From: a virus
Reading direction: 5' to 3' (one strand)
DNA: 49,298 nt
IMG/VR virus record: IMGVR_UViG_3300031256_000002
Span: 1-49,298 of that record
Positions 31,601-39,023 of the stretch are shown here, one piece after another. Positions within the stretch are counted from its first letter, which is position 1. Every line of letters starts with the position of its first letter. A program made the position numbers and the translations under genes. The notes below the pieces were generated by a model that made no database searches, had not been told where the DNA came from, and worked only from the letters and a program-made list of their open reading frames with translations.

Positions 31601-33178
31601 CTCAAACCGGAACTCAAAAGCGTAGCTAACAACCTTCGGGAGTTTTATGGTAAGAACGCAGATTCGGGTTTGTACGGCTATATGGGTAATGATCCACAAT
31701 TGTTTTTAAAAGAATATATGCCTGTGCTCAGAAAATATGTTGCTACTGGACAAATGAAAAGATTCAATGACGTAGATGTAAATGCATTTTTGTCAGATGC
31801 CTACAAAACAAAAGTCCCTAAACAAATCAGTGTCTTTTTTGAGCACGCAAGAACGTCAGATATCATTGATCTTGCTAGAGAAACAGACGCAAAGTTGTTA
31901 CTGCAAAAATACGTTGTGCTTGGAAACCGAAAGAAATATCTCAGCCCAGTCATCGAAGAAATAAACAACTGGGCAATGAGCAATGGAGGAAACATAGACG
32001 ATGGTTTGTTAAAGCGCTTTGGTGCATATTTGACCGATGTTGCTGGAGTTCCATCGACACTAAATGAAAAGCTTGCTCAAGATTTTACTGAAAAACTTTT
32101 CACACAACTCAAGATCGGAGACAAAATCGCAGCAAAAAATATCACAGAAGTTTTTATGGGAGCTAGCTATATTGCAACTATGGGTTGGCGTGCTTGGCTG
32201 CCAGTTAGAAACTCGTTTCAAATCTGGACAACATTAGCGCCAAGAATGGGTAATACTTGGACAGCTAAAGGTATTGAAGCTTTATACAAAGACAAAACCG
32301 GAGCAATATATAAAATGCTTCAGCAACGTGGAATAATCACAGCCGGTCTACCGGTTGGTGGTAGCGAGATGTTTAAAGGTTCAGATTTAATTGCAAAGTT
32401 TACAAAGTCGTCATTGGCAGCATACAAAAACTCTGATTCGTTCACCAGAGCAGTAGCGTATATGACTACTAAAGTACGTTTCGACGATGCGTTTGAGAGA
32501 TTTAGCAAAGGATTGTTAGATCAAAAGCAATTTATTAAGCATTCTGGATTATACAATTTGGCTGAAGATCGCTTAAGTGCAGCACTGAAACTGCTTTCTG
32601 AAGGTAAAGTTGACTCAGCTATGGATTTGTTTGGTCGTGACATGGTGATCGAAACAATGTTTCCATACCGTGCAGGGACTAGTCCATTGGCTTACCGTGG
32701 AGTAATTGGAAAACTGTTTGGTCAAATGGGGCATTATCCACAATATTGGATTGAAAACATAAAACGCGGAGTAACTAGAGGTGGTGGATTGGACAAACTA
32801 GGATATATTACTAGATTCCTCGGAAATACCACAGCAATCGCAACGTCGTTAACTGCTATAGGGGTTAAATCTTCAACATTCTTGGCTTGGTCACCAGCAC
32901 AGTTTAGTGGTGGACCATGGTATGATATATTAAACGATGGTATACAACTTTGGGGAAAAGGATATGAAGGGAAACAAGCTAGAGCAAAATTGCTTGGTAT
33001 AAAATCAAAGGACGGTAAGCCCTATTGGGATCTTAACGCCCTCCGAAAAAGTCCGATATCAACTATGCTTGGGGTTAACTCGGTAATGTTTCAAAGCTTA
33101 GAAAAAGCAGGTAAGTATCTCAATAATGGAGATTTTTACAGATTCATCATGAGTTTGGCTAGCGTGCCGATGGTGTAA
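28679..33178 (+). CDS. giant internal virion or ejection protein
   Basis: 1499 residues, the longest gene. Starts with helical MTIQEALKKQNSDPEFVAKT; residues 180-260 are Ala/Gly-rich and amphipathic (AKMGAMAADLSVMYNLTTAS; GFASGATSGMGLF), suggesting membrane interaction. The rest is mostly helical, with later hydrophobic segments (IATSLTAIGVKSSTFLAWSP). T7 gp16-like size and end position in the structural block fit the protein that crosses the envelope during DNA entry. No lysozyme or transglycosylase motif is evident. Confidence 0.6.
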   Translation: MTIQEALKKQNSDPEFVAKTYDEQLHWRSALLNAKLIKEPAFIAFTDSQKTMAYEKLLYQAPAFEENNPKIAAEMDSYIKAIETNIDPDISANQIMQGTPEELKQKSTIKYLYALNFVRKWTEDSVLAEGIWKGISKIIDVVQPGRGKKFYQSVKKGHRDMDKLLSYMDYKMSADKRTAGMLGPMTFIAKMGAMAADLSVMYNLTTASAIGFASGATSGMGLFKTLSMAKGFKTLAKFSKPLSAGLQKATLHAAAPIAHATMDGFIGVLRENMHDNLIKGMTNLTSQEIMRNSVKYFGEYALGDILMFTGFKLAGKFFGTAGRYISGKVKGKTNPLEEVNDAIKRIVQLEDLDPVWFARQSPIDQEVLRQTQAAMKTFSKVERLTPENAFKVFSGSRGFLALPDGPDGWKMLSLFDDDLRKTFKPTTTKAGKTISAMDKAVTWVNDTIEKISLKTTGKTPNIVSSEVAASTIKSKLKVQFPKASENALKLLTETIAPVAGKFTSEGIETFAKGFLKVGNATDDAIRGLKAVQEGSEILLKSGDGVLARVPKYVGTAADETSAIKSITDSLDKLIEGKQSLQDVYLGQLKTKALYTPSWVDNFAKQRGSIIKTLDNGTIETNLFGKLEEFADYNDLGNKIVQDFVKQDPALLKQYLSNYHGVNLVASKGKYTLYRSGKKISESYDDLSQVIAKNPEFTPAIPAELGPKMTLVNNATQVEYHQGVLTGQTSDILTELSKFKDIQRGKKPIHFRGANVLPLGTEFELNIPKLGFTETFDSVDKINKFINKELFEKIEYIAPRKGFIFSRFSNQFHLTTENGKTFVANSLDEAAEILSTKGIMPEWAPELTGVDSQLLASLKKIPGFHYKPEDFMPVPGTKDLSAGQVFSTLYRAPDQFFRKAMIKGVKGSEDVLSRFRALEDARELGIGMSQKMAPVIDDTFKFRNGRNLNKVERSHITALSEMQPELWDDYLKTNKLKPELKSVANNLREFYGKNADSGLYGYMGNDPQLFLKEYMPVLRKYVATGQMKRFNDVDVNAFLSDAYKTKVPKQISVFFEHARTSDIIDLARETDAKLLLQKYVVLGNRKKYLSPVIEEINNWAMSNGGNIDDGLLKRFGAYLTDVAGVPSTLNEKLAQDFTEKLFTQLKIGDKIAAKNITEVFMGASYIATMGWRAWLPVRNSFQIWTTLAPRMGNTWTAKGIEALYKDKTGAIYKMLQQRGIITAGLPVGGSEMFKGSDLIAKFTKSSLAAYKNSDSFTRAVAYMTTKVRFDDAFERFSKGLLDQKQFIKHSGLYNLAEDRLSAALKLLSEGKVDSAMDLFGRDMVIETMFPYRAGTSPLAYRGVIGKLFGQMGHYPQYWIENIKRGVTRGGGLDKLGYITRFLGNTTAIATSLTAIGVKSSTFLAWSPAQFSGGPWYDILNDGIQLWGKGYEGKQARAKLLGIKSKDGKPYWDLNALRKSPISTMLGVNSVMFQSLEKAGKYLNNGDFYRFIMSLASVPMV

Positions 33179-33340
33179 GGTTACTTTACTTATTTGATTT
33201 TTCTTTTTAATTATAATTTCCATTCGTACGGCATTGTATTCAATTCATTTTTATTTAAATTTTTCGCTGTACAAGTGACCGTATCATCATGGATATATCT
33301 ACAGCCCACACAAGAATTACTGAAGTTCGCACACATTTTT
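33179..33340. other. convergence zone of the two gene blocks
   Basis: The rightward block stops at 33178 and the leftward one at 33211. I searched for a stem followed by a T-run on both strands and saw only a weak GCTGTA/TACAGC pairing around 33267-33305. A factor-dependent or collision-type termination is possible. Confidence 0.4.
33211..33336 (-). CDS. small Cys-rich protein, or C-terminal part of the upstream gene
   Basis: 41 residues from ATG 33336, without a strong ribosome site. It holds CANFSNSCVGCRY, a later Cys near residue 22, and ends PYEWKL. The frame is open upstream as far as the A10 tract at 33362-33371, where a one-base shift would fuse it to the gene at 33341-33631, giving a continuous second Cys module. 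Whether it is separate or a slippage product is open. Confidence 0.45.
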   Translation of the reverse strand: MCANFSNSCVGCRYIHDDTVTCTAKNLNKNELNTMPYEWKL

Positions 33341-33631
33341 TTAATTTTTTCCAGCTCGCTTAATTTTTTTTTTCCGAACTACTCTTGTGTCAATATCTAC
33401 AACAACAAGATCACCTTTGTTTAGTTCTTCACCTGCAATAAAACTATCACTGGTTTTGTTTTTTCTTTTCGAGGGTAGTTCGTTGATATTCCATAGTCCA
33501 GGATACGTACGATCTGACCAATGGCATCCGGTTTTATTTATTATGCAATTTTCGCACGAATAACCACAACACCACTTTTTTAAAATTCTTGCCGCTTTGA
33601 TTGCTTGTTTTTCTGTTGGTTTCTTACTCAT
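33341..33631 (-). CDS. Cys-rich protein with C-terminal A10 tract
   Basis: 96 residues, ATG overlapping the upstream stop, AAGGAG before. Central WCCGYSCENCIINKTGCHW and a following PGLWN form a Cys module, then a linker and NKGDLVVVDIDTRVV. The frame then crosses ten A residues (Arg-Lys-Lys-Lys) and ends 13 codons later. A minus-one slip there would extend it by about 50 residues with a second similar Cys module. Confidence 0.6.
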   Translation of the reverse strand: MSKKPTEKQAIKAARILKKWCCGYSCENCIINKTGCHWSDRTYPGLWNINELPSKRKNKTSDSFIAGEELNKGDLVVVDIDTRVVRKKKIKRAGKN

Positions 33632-33975
33632 TTAATTCTCCTTTTTATTTCATTAACAAACATTTGCCACCAAGAAAGCTTAGGTTTCAAATGTCGTTTA
33701 TGATGATAATAATTATAAACTTTCCTATACGGTCTATCTCGCATATGTTTGATTGTTAATTTGAAAATGAAAAATCTAAACGACGAGAATTTCACAAACA
33801 TGTATTTGCCTTTGGTACGTATGCGATAGCTACTGTACTTAGCTTCGTGGTACACCAAAGGCATATGCAATGCGGTTCTCAAATTCAACAAACTAATTGT
33901 AACAACAGACTCAAACCATGTCCAAGACAAACTGATTGGGATCAGTGAGTCTAAAGATCTAACTTTTAGTTTCAT
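33628..33975 (-). CDS. small basic hypothetical protein
   Basis: 115 residues, four-base overlaps with both neighbours. Very basic (RTKGKYMFVKFSSFRFFIFK, DRPYRKVYNYYHHKRHLKPK). Possibly nucleic-acid binding. No family recognised. Confidence 0.55.
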   Translation of the reverse strand: MKLKVRSLDSLIPISLSWTWFESVVTISLLNLRTALHMPLVYHEAKYSSYRIRTKGKYMFVKFSSFRFFIFKLTIKHMRDRPYRKVYNYYHHKRHLKPKLSWWQMFVNEIKRRIK

Positions 33976-34178
33976 TCTGATAGCTCCTCTTTGCTTTTGA
34001 AATAATTTCTAATGGTTTGATGGATTTTTTTTTGTAATTCCATATCATCGAAATTATCTTTATCGCCGTAAGTTTCGCAAACAGTTTGCCTATTCTTTTT
34101 ATTATCAAGAAAAACTTTTGATCCGCCACAATCGTAAATATAAAAATTCAAGTTTTCAAATTTATACAAATCTTTCAT
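33972..34178 (-). CDS. small hypothetical protein
   Basis: 68 residues, overlapping both neighbours by four bases. Short beta start (NFYIYDCGGSKVFLDNKKNR) and acidic helical end. No family recognised. Confidence 0.55.
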   Translation of the reverse strand: MKDLYKFENLNFYIYDCGGSKVFLDNKKNRQTVCETYGDKDNFDDMELQKKIHQTIRNYFKSKEELSE

Positions 34179-34708
34179 TCTATAATCTCCTTTAGATCTT
34201 CCAATGTAGTTAAGATCTTGAACTTATGCGGTCCTACCCAAGCTGTTATCTCAATTTGATCTGACAGATAATCGCCTTTGATTTGATACAGTTCGACTAT
34301 CGAAAACGGTAACAATTTCCCACAAGTTGTTTTCATGTGGACATATTTTGGGATTTCGATTTGGCCTATGTTTTTCATAAATACTTTCCTCCTATGGATA
34401 AAAAAACTATTAACAATATCTTTTGATAACCCGGTAAGCTTTCGGATTGCTTTCCAGGATCTAGGTAAAACAACTCCCGGATGGTTCGCGCACCAACGTA
34501 CCAAAGCTGAATAAGTTCTGCGATGATAACCAGTACTACATCCGGGAGTCAAAATCAAACCAGCACGGTTCAGCCAACGACGGATTGTCCGAGATGATGT
34601 TGAAAAGTGTTTAGCCAAAACGTTACAGTTTCGACCAGACTTGTAATACATCTCGACTAACTGTGAAATAGTTAATCTGTTGGTTTCTAAAAAATTCTTT
34701 CTGGACAT
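34175..34708 (-). CDS. HTH DNA-binding protein, candidate regulator
   Basis: 177 residues. LVEMYYKSGRNCNVLAKHFS followed by SSRTIRRWLNRAG is a helix-turn-helix of the resolvase/transposase-IS3-like type (helix, turn, recognition helix ending RWL..AG). A second helical block follows at about 65-105, and a beta-like C terminus. One of few visible DNA-binding domains in the genome, so a candidate to bind operators in the control region; this link is speculative. Confidence 0.55.
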   Translation of the reverse strand: MSRKNFLETNRLTISQLVEMYYKSGRNCNVLAKHFSTSSRTIRRWLNRAGLILTPGCSTGYHRRTYSALVRWCANHPGVVLPRSWKAIRKLTGLSKDIVNSFFIHRRKVFMKNIGQIEIPKYVHMKTTCGKLLPFSIVELYQIKGDYLSDQIEITAWVGPHKFKILTTLEDLKEIIE

Positions 34709-34709
34709 T

Positions 34710-34979
34710 TTATTGTTGGTCCTTTTTGCTTTTAATAAGTTTAGGTAAATCTTTTTTAGTTATTCCAAAATGCTTTTCTCCGCACTTCATACAGAACCAT
34801 AAACCGCACTGCAAACATCTATACAAATCAACCATTCCTATTTTTCTTTTGCAGTCAGGACATGTTACTTTAATTGCGTAAAATGTACTTAAAGATAGTT
34901 GTTTTTTAATTTCTGTAAGTTGTGAAGATAATGTTTGCAATATCTTTTCCTGTTCTTCTTCTGTGAGCTCATCTTTCAT
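34710..34979 (-). CDS. zinc-ribbon protein with N-terminal coiled coil
   Basis: 89 residues. N-terminal acidic coiled coil (EEEQEKILQTLSSQLTEIKK) followed by TCPDCKRK and CLQCGLWFCMKCGE, giving six Cys for one or two zinc sites. Stop lies one base before the next gene. Function unknown. Confidence 0.6.
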   Translation of the reverse strand: MKDELTEEEQEKILQTLSSQLTEIKKQLSLSTFYAIKVTCPDCKRKIGMVDLYRCLQCGLWFCMKCGEKHFGITKKDLPKLIKSKKDQQ

Positions 34980-35314
34980 TTCTTGTCTTCCTCCCAGCCC
35001 ATGAGTTTGCTTTTACGTTTGATAGCATCGATGACCAAATTAGCAGTCCATGCGTTTTCAATACGTTGAATAAAACCTTGGATGTCCCAGGATTTAAAAC
35101 TAGACACTGTTGCTGCTCCAACAAGTGCGCTGATTAACGCAATGCTGCCAGTAAAAAACTTGAACATATCTACAGTCAAAACATCAGGATTTAGCTGTTG
35201 ATAAATAATATAAAACAATTGAATAACTAACAACAGTATACCTATGCATATTCCCGCAGCAATACAATACAAGCCGCGTTTTCCCCAGGTTTCTTTTTTG
35301 TTAAAGTTTAGCAT
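34976..35314 (-). CDS. membrane protein with two segments
   Basis: 112 residues. Membrane segments at about 14-37 (YCIAAGICIGILLLVIQLFY) and about 52-70 (FFTGSIALISALVGAATVSS), then a basic cytoplasmic tail ending KLMGWEEDKK. Could be a superinfection-exclusion or holin-like protein. It is away from the lysis cluster, among replication genes. Confidence 0.55.
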   Translation of the reverse strand: MLNFNKKETWGKRGLYCIAAGICIGILLLVIQLFYIIYQQLNPDVLTVDMFKFFTGSIALISALVGAATVSSFKSWDIQGFIQRIENAWTANLVIDAIKRKSKLMGWEEDKK

Positions 35315-35817
35315 TGTTTATTTCTCCTTTCGACTGCTGCAATAGTATCATGGATAGCTCCACCGTGACAGAACATACCAAGGCGTTCGAGTTTAAAGTT
35401 CCGTGTTTTCCCCATCACATTCGAGTTGTAACCGAATGTAATAACAATACCATTTTCAGTTAACATTGTAGGCAACAAGTCAAGTACAATATTGAATCTC
35501 GAACGTTTATGACCATCATAAAACTTCATGCTTTTCCTTTCCGAATACGGAGGATCGAGCACAACTGCATCAAAAACGCCGCCAAATTGAATGAAATATC
35601 TGCAAAAATCAACAGCATCATAGTGATAATCAGCAGGCATTTCTTTGTTGCTGTCGTTTCTGATTTCGTTTATGTTTAATTTTGTACATCCGGCATATAA
35701 ATTTAAAGTTAATTTCCCCTTGCACAAATACTCTACCCACAAACGTATGTCTTTAGATTTAAATGTATATTTGTTTATTGGTGTTTTAAAGTAATCTACA
35801 GGTACATTTACTTTCAT
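35308..35817 (-). CDS. short solitary DNA methyltransferase
   Basis: 169 residues. LNLYAGCTKL (38-47) is a motif I-like SAM site and AVVLDPPYSE (DPPY at 88-91) is the catalytic motif of N6-adenine or N4-cytosine methyltransferases. No separate target-recognition domain or partner endonuclease is nearby. Such orphan enzymes may protect phage DNA from host restriction. The unusually small size may limit specificity or indicate an RNA or protein substrate. Confidence 0.65.
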   Translation of the reverse strand: MKVNVPVDYFKTPINKYTFKSKDIRLWVEYLCKGKLTLNLYAGCTKLNINEIRNDSNKEMPADYHYDAVDFCRYFIQFGGVFDAVVLDPPYSERKSMKFYDGHKRSRFNIVLDLLPTMLTENGIVITFGYNSNVMGKTRNFKLERLGMFCHGGAIHDTIAAVERRNKQC

Positions 35818-35820
35818 TGT

Positions 35821-37155
35821 TTACTCCTCCTTATAACCTTTCCAATGATACTCTTCGTCTCCGTTTGTTGAAGTCCAGGCTTTTTGTTTGCCATCGCGGA
35901 TGATATGAACTTCCCCAGAACCCACAAGTTCATTGATTGCCTGATTGAGTTCTTGTGCTAATATACCTCGAGATGCAAATGCCATTTGGATTGCTCGACG
36001 TTTTATTTTTCCGCGTTTGCGGATGTACTTCCGTACAGAATCTACCTTTTTTGCGACCTCACCGAAGCCCAAAGTTCCAGTTGTGTCTTTAGCATCTTGC
36101 TGAACAGACTTAATTAGCTTTAACGCATCTTTGTAATCTCTGGGTTCAATCTCATCACCAGGTTCATAGCGCTGAATGCGTAACAGCAACGCAAGTTTCA
36201 GTACATGAGTACCGTCCCGTTCTCGTCCGGGTTGCATAGATCCGTTTTTATGTTTCTCCGCAAAGTTTTTATACCAGCGTTCATGGAGAGTTCTGACTTC
36301 ATCGGATAGTGTATATTCTCCTCGAGCAGTTGCAGCAATCCAGGCTAAACGTTCTTGTAAGTCTTCGGGACTCGGGCCTCCTTCAACAGTATATGGTTGT
36401 GCATAGAATCTAGTCGGTACATCAGAACTAACAAGCAAGATACGCGATAAAAATCCCTGACCGAACGCTTCTTCAGGTACAGATGCCTCCATTCCTTCTT
36501 GAGTTGTAGCCGCAAAAAAAGTCATATAGATGTCTCTGAGCTGTTGTTTTTTTCTCGAAATCGTATACGAGTTATCAGCATCTTTGCAGTCGTATAAGTC
36601 TGTTAGCTTTTGAACTGTTCCCATGTTGTAGTTTTTTTTACCCAAAAATGTAGCCAGCTCAGAAATAATCACCGTAACATTAGAACCATGATCTACTTCA
36701 GTAAGTACTCCATCAAGATCCCGAACGTTTTTTGTTGTAGGTTTCAGAAGCTGATACAAAGCCTCTGGGGTAGCAGAACCTAGTATGATGTTTCTGATTT
36801 TTTTCTTCTCGCGTATAACTGGGTCAGCAATCTTCTCGTGGAACTTCATTAAAATATTCTGTGTTCCCCAGTTCATAGCACTGGACTTGGCGCAAAACGC
36901 AGGAGGAGCAATGATAAACACAAATAAATTGGGATACAAACTCAACGGTCCCCAGTCCAGTTCAACATCGCGCTTGAGTACGGACGAAAGCAAAAACAGC
37001 GCAGTCCAGGCACAGAATTTTGTCGGCGTTAAAAACCCACGAGTAGCTAAAACAAAGTCAGTTACAAACCCTGCTTGTGGAAGGTTCTTGTCCCAAGCTT
37101 CTGCTTCCCAGAACTTGCAGACAGATTTTTCTTTAAACGGTTTAGGTGGTAACAT
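35821..37155 (-). CDS. P-loop ATPase of DUF3987-like type, degenerate Walker A
   Basis: 444 residues. LYPNLFVFIIAPPAFCAKSS occupies the Walker A position but lacks the GK(S/T) core; VTVIISELATFLG is the Walker B-like strand; ITRK-type and MTFFAATTQEG elements follow. The C-terminal 90 residues contain a winged-helix-like part (IKRRAIQMAFASRGILAQEL). DUF3987 proteins act like helicase/primase-helicase components in mobile elements. Here ATP use is doubtful. It overlaps the HAD gene by 14 bp. Confidence 0.55.
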   Translation of the reverse strand: MLPPKPFKEKSVCKFWEAEAWDKNLPQAGFVTDFVLATRGFLTPTKFCAWTALFLLSSVLKRDVELDWGPLSLYPNLFVFIIAPPAFCAKSSAMNWGTQNILMKFHEKIADPVIREKKKIRNIILGSATPEALYQLLKPTTKNVRDLDGVLTEVDHGSNVTVIISELATFLGKKNYNMGTVQKLTDLYDCKDADNSYTISRKKQQLRDIYMTFFAATTQEGMEASVPEEAFGQGFLSRILLVSSDVPTRFYAQPYTVEGGPSPEDLQERLAWIAATARGEYTLSDEVRTLHERWYKNFAEKHKNGSMQPGRERDGTHVLKLALLLRIQRYEPGDEIEPRDYKDALKLIKSVQQDAKDTTGTLGFGEVAKKVDSVRKYIRKRGKIKRRAIQMAFASRGILAQELNQAINELVGSGEVHIIRDGKQKAWTSTNGDEEYHWKGYKEE

Positions 37156-37594
37156 GAACTAACCTCGCTTTGAAAGTAGTTATTTTTTCTTTTAAACCAA
37201 GATAGCTACCTGTAAAACAAATAACTCTGTCGTCAATAAGAACATCGAAAACAGCTTTATGATTACATATACCAACAGATGCAATACCATCAACTATTTT
37301 GTTTCTTACAAACTTCTCCCAGAAAGGCATAACACGAAAACTAAATTCACACACCCATGAATAATCACTACAGTTATTTTTATTCGTAGGATCAGGAAAA
37401 CAGTACAGCTTTTTAAAATGTTTAAAAATTTGCCTCTTCGATCTGGTTGATAAGATAAATACTGTGTGACCTTCTTCCAAAAGTTCTCTTACCAACAAAA
37501 TCCACTGATAAGAAATAGGATCATATATTGATCCGTCTTTCCATCCTTTACTATATTTATGTATTACTCCATCAAAATCAAAAGCTATTGTCAT
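37142..37594 (-). CDS. HAD-superfamily phosphatase
   Basis: 150 residues from ATG 37594 behind AAAGGAGG; a longer frame overlaps the upstream gene. IAFDFDGVIHKY holds motif I (D.DG), FILSTRSK motif II (S/T), and VLIDDRVICF motif IV (DD). Phage HAD proteins often act on nucleotides. Neighbours are a ThyX-like gene and replication genes, so a nucleotide phosphatase is plausible. Confidence 0.65.
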   Translation of the reverse strand: MTIAFDFDGVIHKYSKGWKDGSIYDPISYQWILLVRELLEEGHTVFILSTRSKRQIFKHFKKLYCFPDPTNKNNCSDYSWVCEFSFRVMPFWEKFVRNKIVDGIASVGICNHKAVFDVLIDDRVICFTGSYLGLKEKITTFKARLVHVTT

Positions 37595-37598
37595 TGTT

Positions 37599-37889
37599 CT
37601 ACCTCCTTTTCGGTTCAACATGATTAATATCTTCAAGAGTTTGCATAGTTCCAGAGCCTTCTTCAAATTCACACATGCATAAGTTCGCAATGTCTACAAG
37701 TAATTCAGAATTGCCAGAACCTTCGTATGCTTTCAATCTACGATATATACTTAATATTCTATTGTATTCTAATTTGTCCGGATCATTTAAAGCTCCATAA
37801 CGATAATATCCAACAGCCATACGATTACGCATAAGCTTTTCAAAGGTCTTTGACCAGTTCGATTTGATTTCAGTTTGTTTCATGTTCAT
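37599..37889 (-). CDS. conserved-type phage hypothetical protein
   Basis: 96 residues from ATG 37889, behind AGGAGG. NRMAVGYYRYGALNDPDKLE and SELLVDIANLCMCEFEEG form a pattern I know from phage early proteins ('GNTELLVDVANLALCEFEE'), with all-helical character similar to MazG-like folds. The metal ligands of a MazG enzyme are not all visible. Function is uncertain. Confidence 0.55.
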   Translation of the reverse strand: MNMKQTEIKSNWSKTFEKLMRNRMAVGYYRYGALNDPDKLEYNRILSIYRRLKAYEGSGNSELLVDIANLCMCEFEEGSGTMQTLEDINHVEPKRR

Positions 37890-37942
37890 TTCTAATCCTC
37901 CTGTTTTCCAGAGCCACAGGTTGCGTAGAAAAAAAGCTCTGT

Positions 37943-38515
37943 TCATTCTGTTATAATCCACGAGTACGGTAATGTTGTAATCCAATCACAAAACTCGCGC
38001 CAGTGTTTGAGTTTATGATTTTTCCGTTGATGATAGATTCCACGTAAAGCCTGGTATGAAGCTACAACAAAACGTTGTTGCAAAAACCCCTCCGGCAATC
38101 TGCGTTTCAGCTCAATCAATGCATCAGGGTTTGTGAGATCTCTGTATTCATCGATAAGTACATTTAATGTATTGAGTGTAAGATCTCCGATGTTGTTTTC
38201 GTCAAAGTCAGATGCTGTTAAACTTCGCTTGTAGATTGTATGCATTGTAGATTCCGAACCTTTTTCAACACCAACTCGGTAGGTATCGAACTCTTGCCAC
38301 CAAAATCTCGGTGCATTTACTGTAAACCATGCGAAGATTTGTCTGATACATTTACAATGTGAACTACCGGCTTTTACAAGACGTCGTAGAAGTTCTTGAT
38401 CAGCATCGCCTATTGTAGGTCCGTATGTATCGGATTTTTCATACGACTTCATTGCGGCTCGTGCTGATAAGATTGCAGGTAAAAACCCCTGTACATCTAA
38501 TGTTATTATTTCCAT
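37943..38515 (-). CDS. ThyX-like protein
   Basis: 190 residues. CKCIRQIFAWFTVNAPRFWW, then EFDTYR (75-80) and SESTMH (87-92), and the C-terminal LQQRFVVASYQALRGIYHQR with HWREFCDWI resemble flavin-dependent thymidylate synthases, where an RHR..S.N..S.R segment binds flavin and dUMP. The classical RHR motif is absent. So the protein may be a diverged ThyX or a relative with another substrate. A link with the uracil-glycosylase polymerase nearby is attractive but inferred. Confidence 0.5.
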   Translation of the reverse strand: MEIITLDVQGFLPAILSARAAMKSYEKSDTYGPTIGDADQELLRRLVKAGSSHCKCIRQIFAWFTVNAPRFWWQEFDTYRVGVEKGSESTMHTIYKRSLTASDFDENNIGDLTLNTLNVLIDEYRDLTNPDALIELKRRLPEGFLQQRFVVASYQALRGIYHQRKNHKLKHWREFCDWITTLPYSWIITE

Positions 38516-38826
38516 TATTTTATCTCCTTTGATAATTCAATAACTCTTTTCACATTACTTTGATACATCAAATTTTTTTTATGTGATTTAAACGGTTTAT
38601 TTTTTTTTGTTAATAATGGTCCATAATACACGCATTCTGATTCATCATATTTTGACATACGTATCTTTATTTCTTCAATTAGTATTCGTTGGTAATGATC
38701 TTCTATGATTTGCCCTATCTTATAGGGATTATTCGACAAAGCGTACGTTGTATAAACTTTGTCTTTTTTTGTTATGTATTCTACTTCAATATTTTTGATT
38801 TTGGTTTGTAGTTCGTCTTTGTTCAT
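38515..38826 (-). CDS. small basic hypothetical protein
   Basis: 103 residues, overlapping both neighbours by one base. Helical and Lys-rich (KNKPFKSHKKNLMYQSNVKR), ending in ELSKEIK, identical to the ending of the upstream 65-residue gene. The shared sequence around the junctions suggests a local duplication of the stop/ribosome-site segment. Confidence 0.55.
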   Translation of the reverse strand: MNKDELQTKIKNIEVEYITKKDKVYTTYALSNNPYKIGQIIEDHYQRILIEEIKIRMSKYDESECVYYGPLLTKKNKPFKSHKKNLMYQSNVKRVIELSKEIK

Positions 38827-39023
38827 TATTTAATCTCCTTTGATAATTCATGACTTTCTGGAATAATAGAATACCATCTAACTTCCAATAATGGTATATG
38901 TCTATTTTGACCGTTTGTTAATCTCATCCACAAAAGAGATTTCCCAAATCTAACTTCATTACATTCAAAACTTTCCATGTACCCATCAAACCATCTTACA
39001 TTTACATTTATTTCTTTCTTCAT
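38826..39023 (-). CDS. small hypothetical protein
   Basis: 65 residues between the polymerase and the 103-residue gene, one-base overlaps at both ends. NVNVRWFDGYMESFECNEVR recalls small beta proteins. It ends HELSKEIK, like its downstream neighbour. Function unknown. Confidence 0.6.
   Translation of the reverse strand: MKKEINVNVRWFDGYMESFECNEVRFGKSLLWMRLTNGQNRHIPLLEVRWYSIIPESHELSKEIK

Noticed and set aside
33194-33424. 76-residue plus-strand frame in the convergence zone
   Set aside because: It has no ribosome site and overlaps the Cys-rich leftward genes, whose Cys pattern is more convincing.
36785-37162. 125-residue plus-strand frame opposite the DUF3987-like gene
   Set aside because: Antisense to a recognised protein with no start signal.
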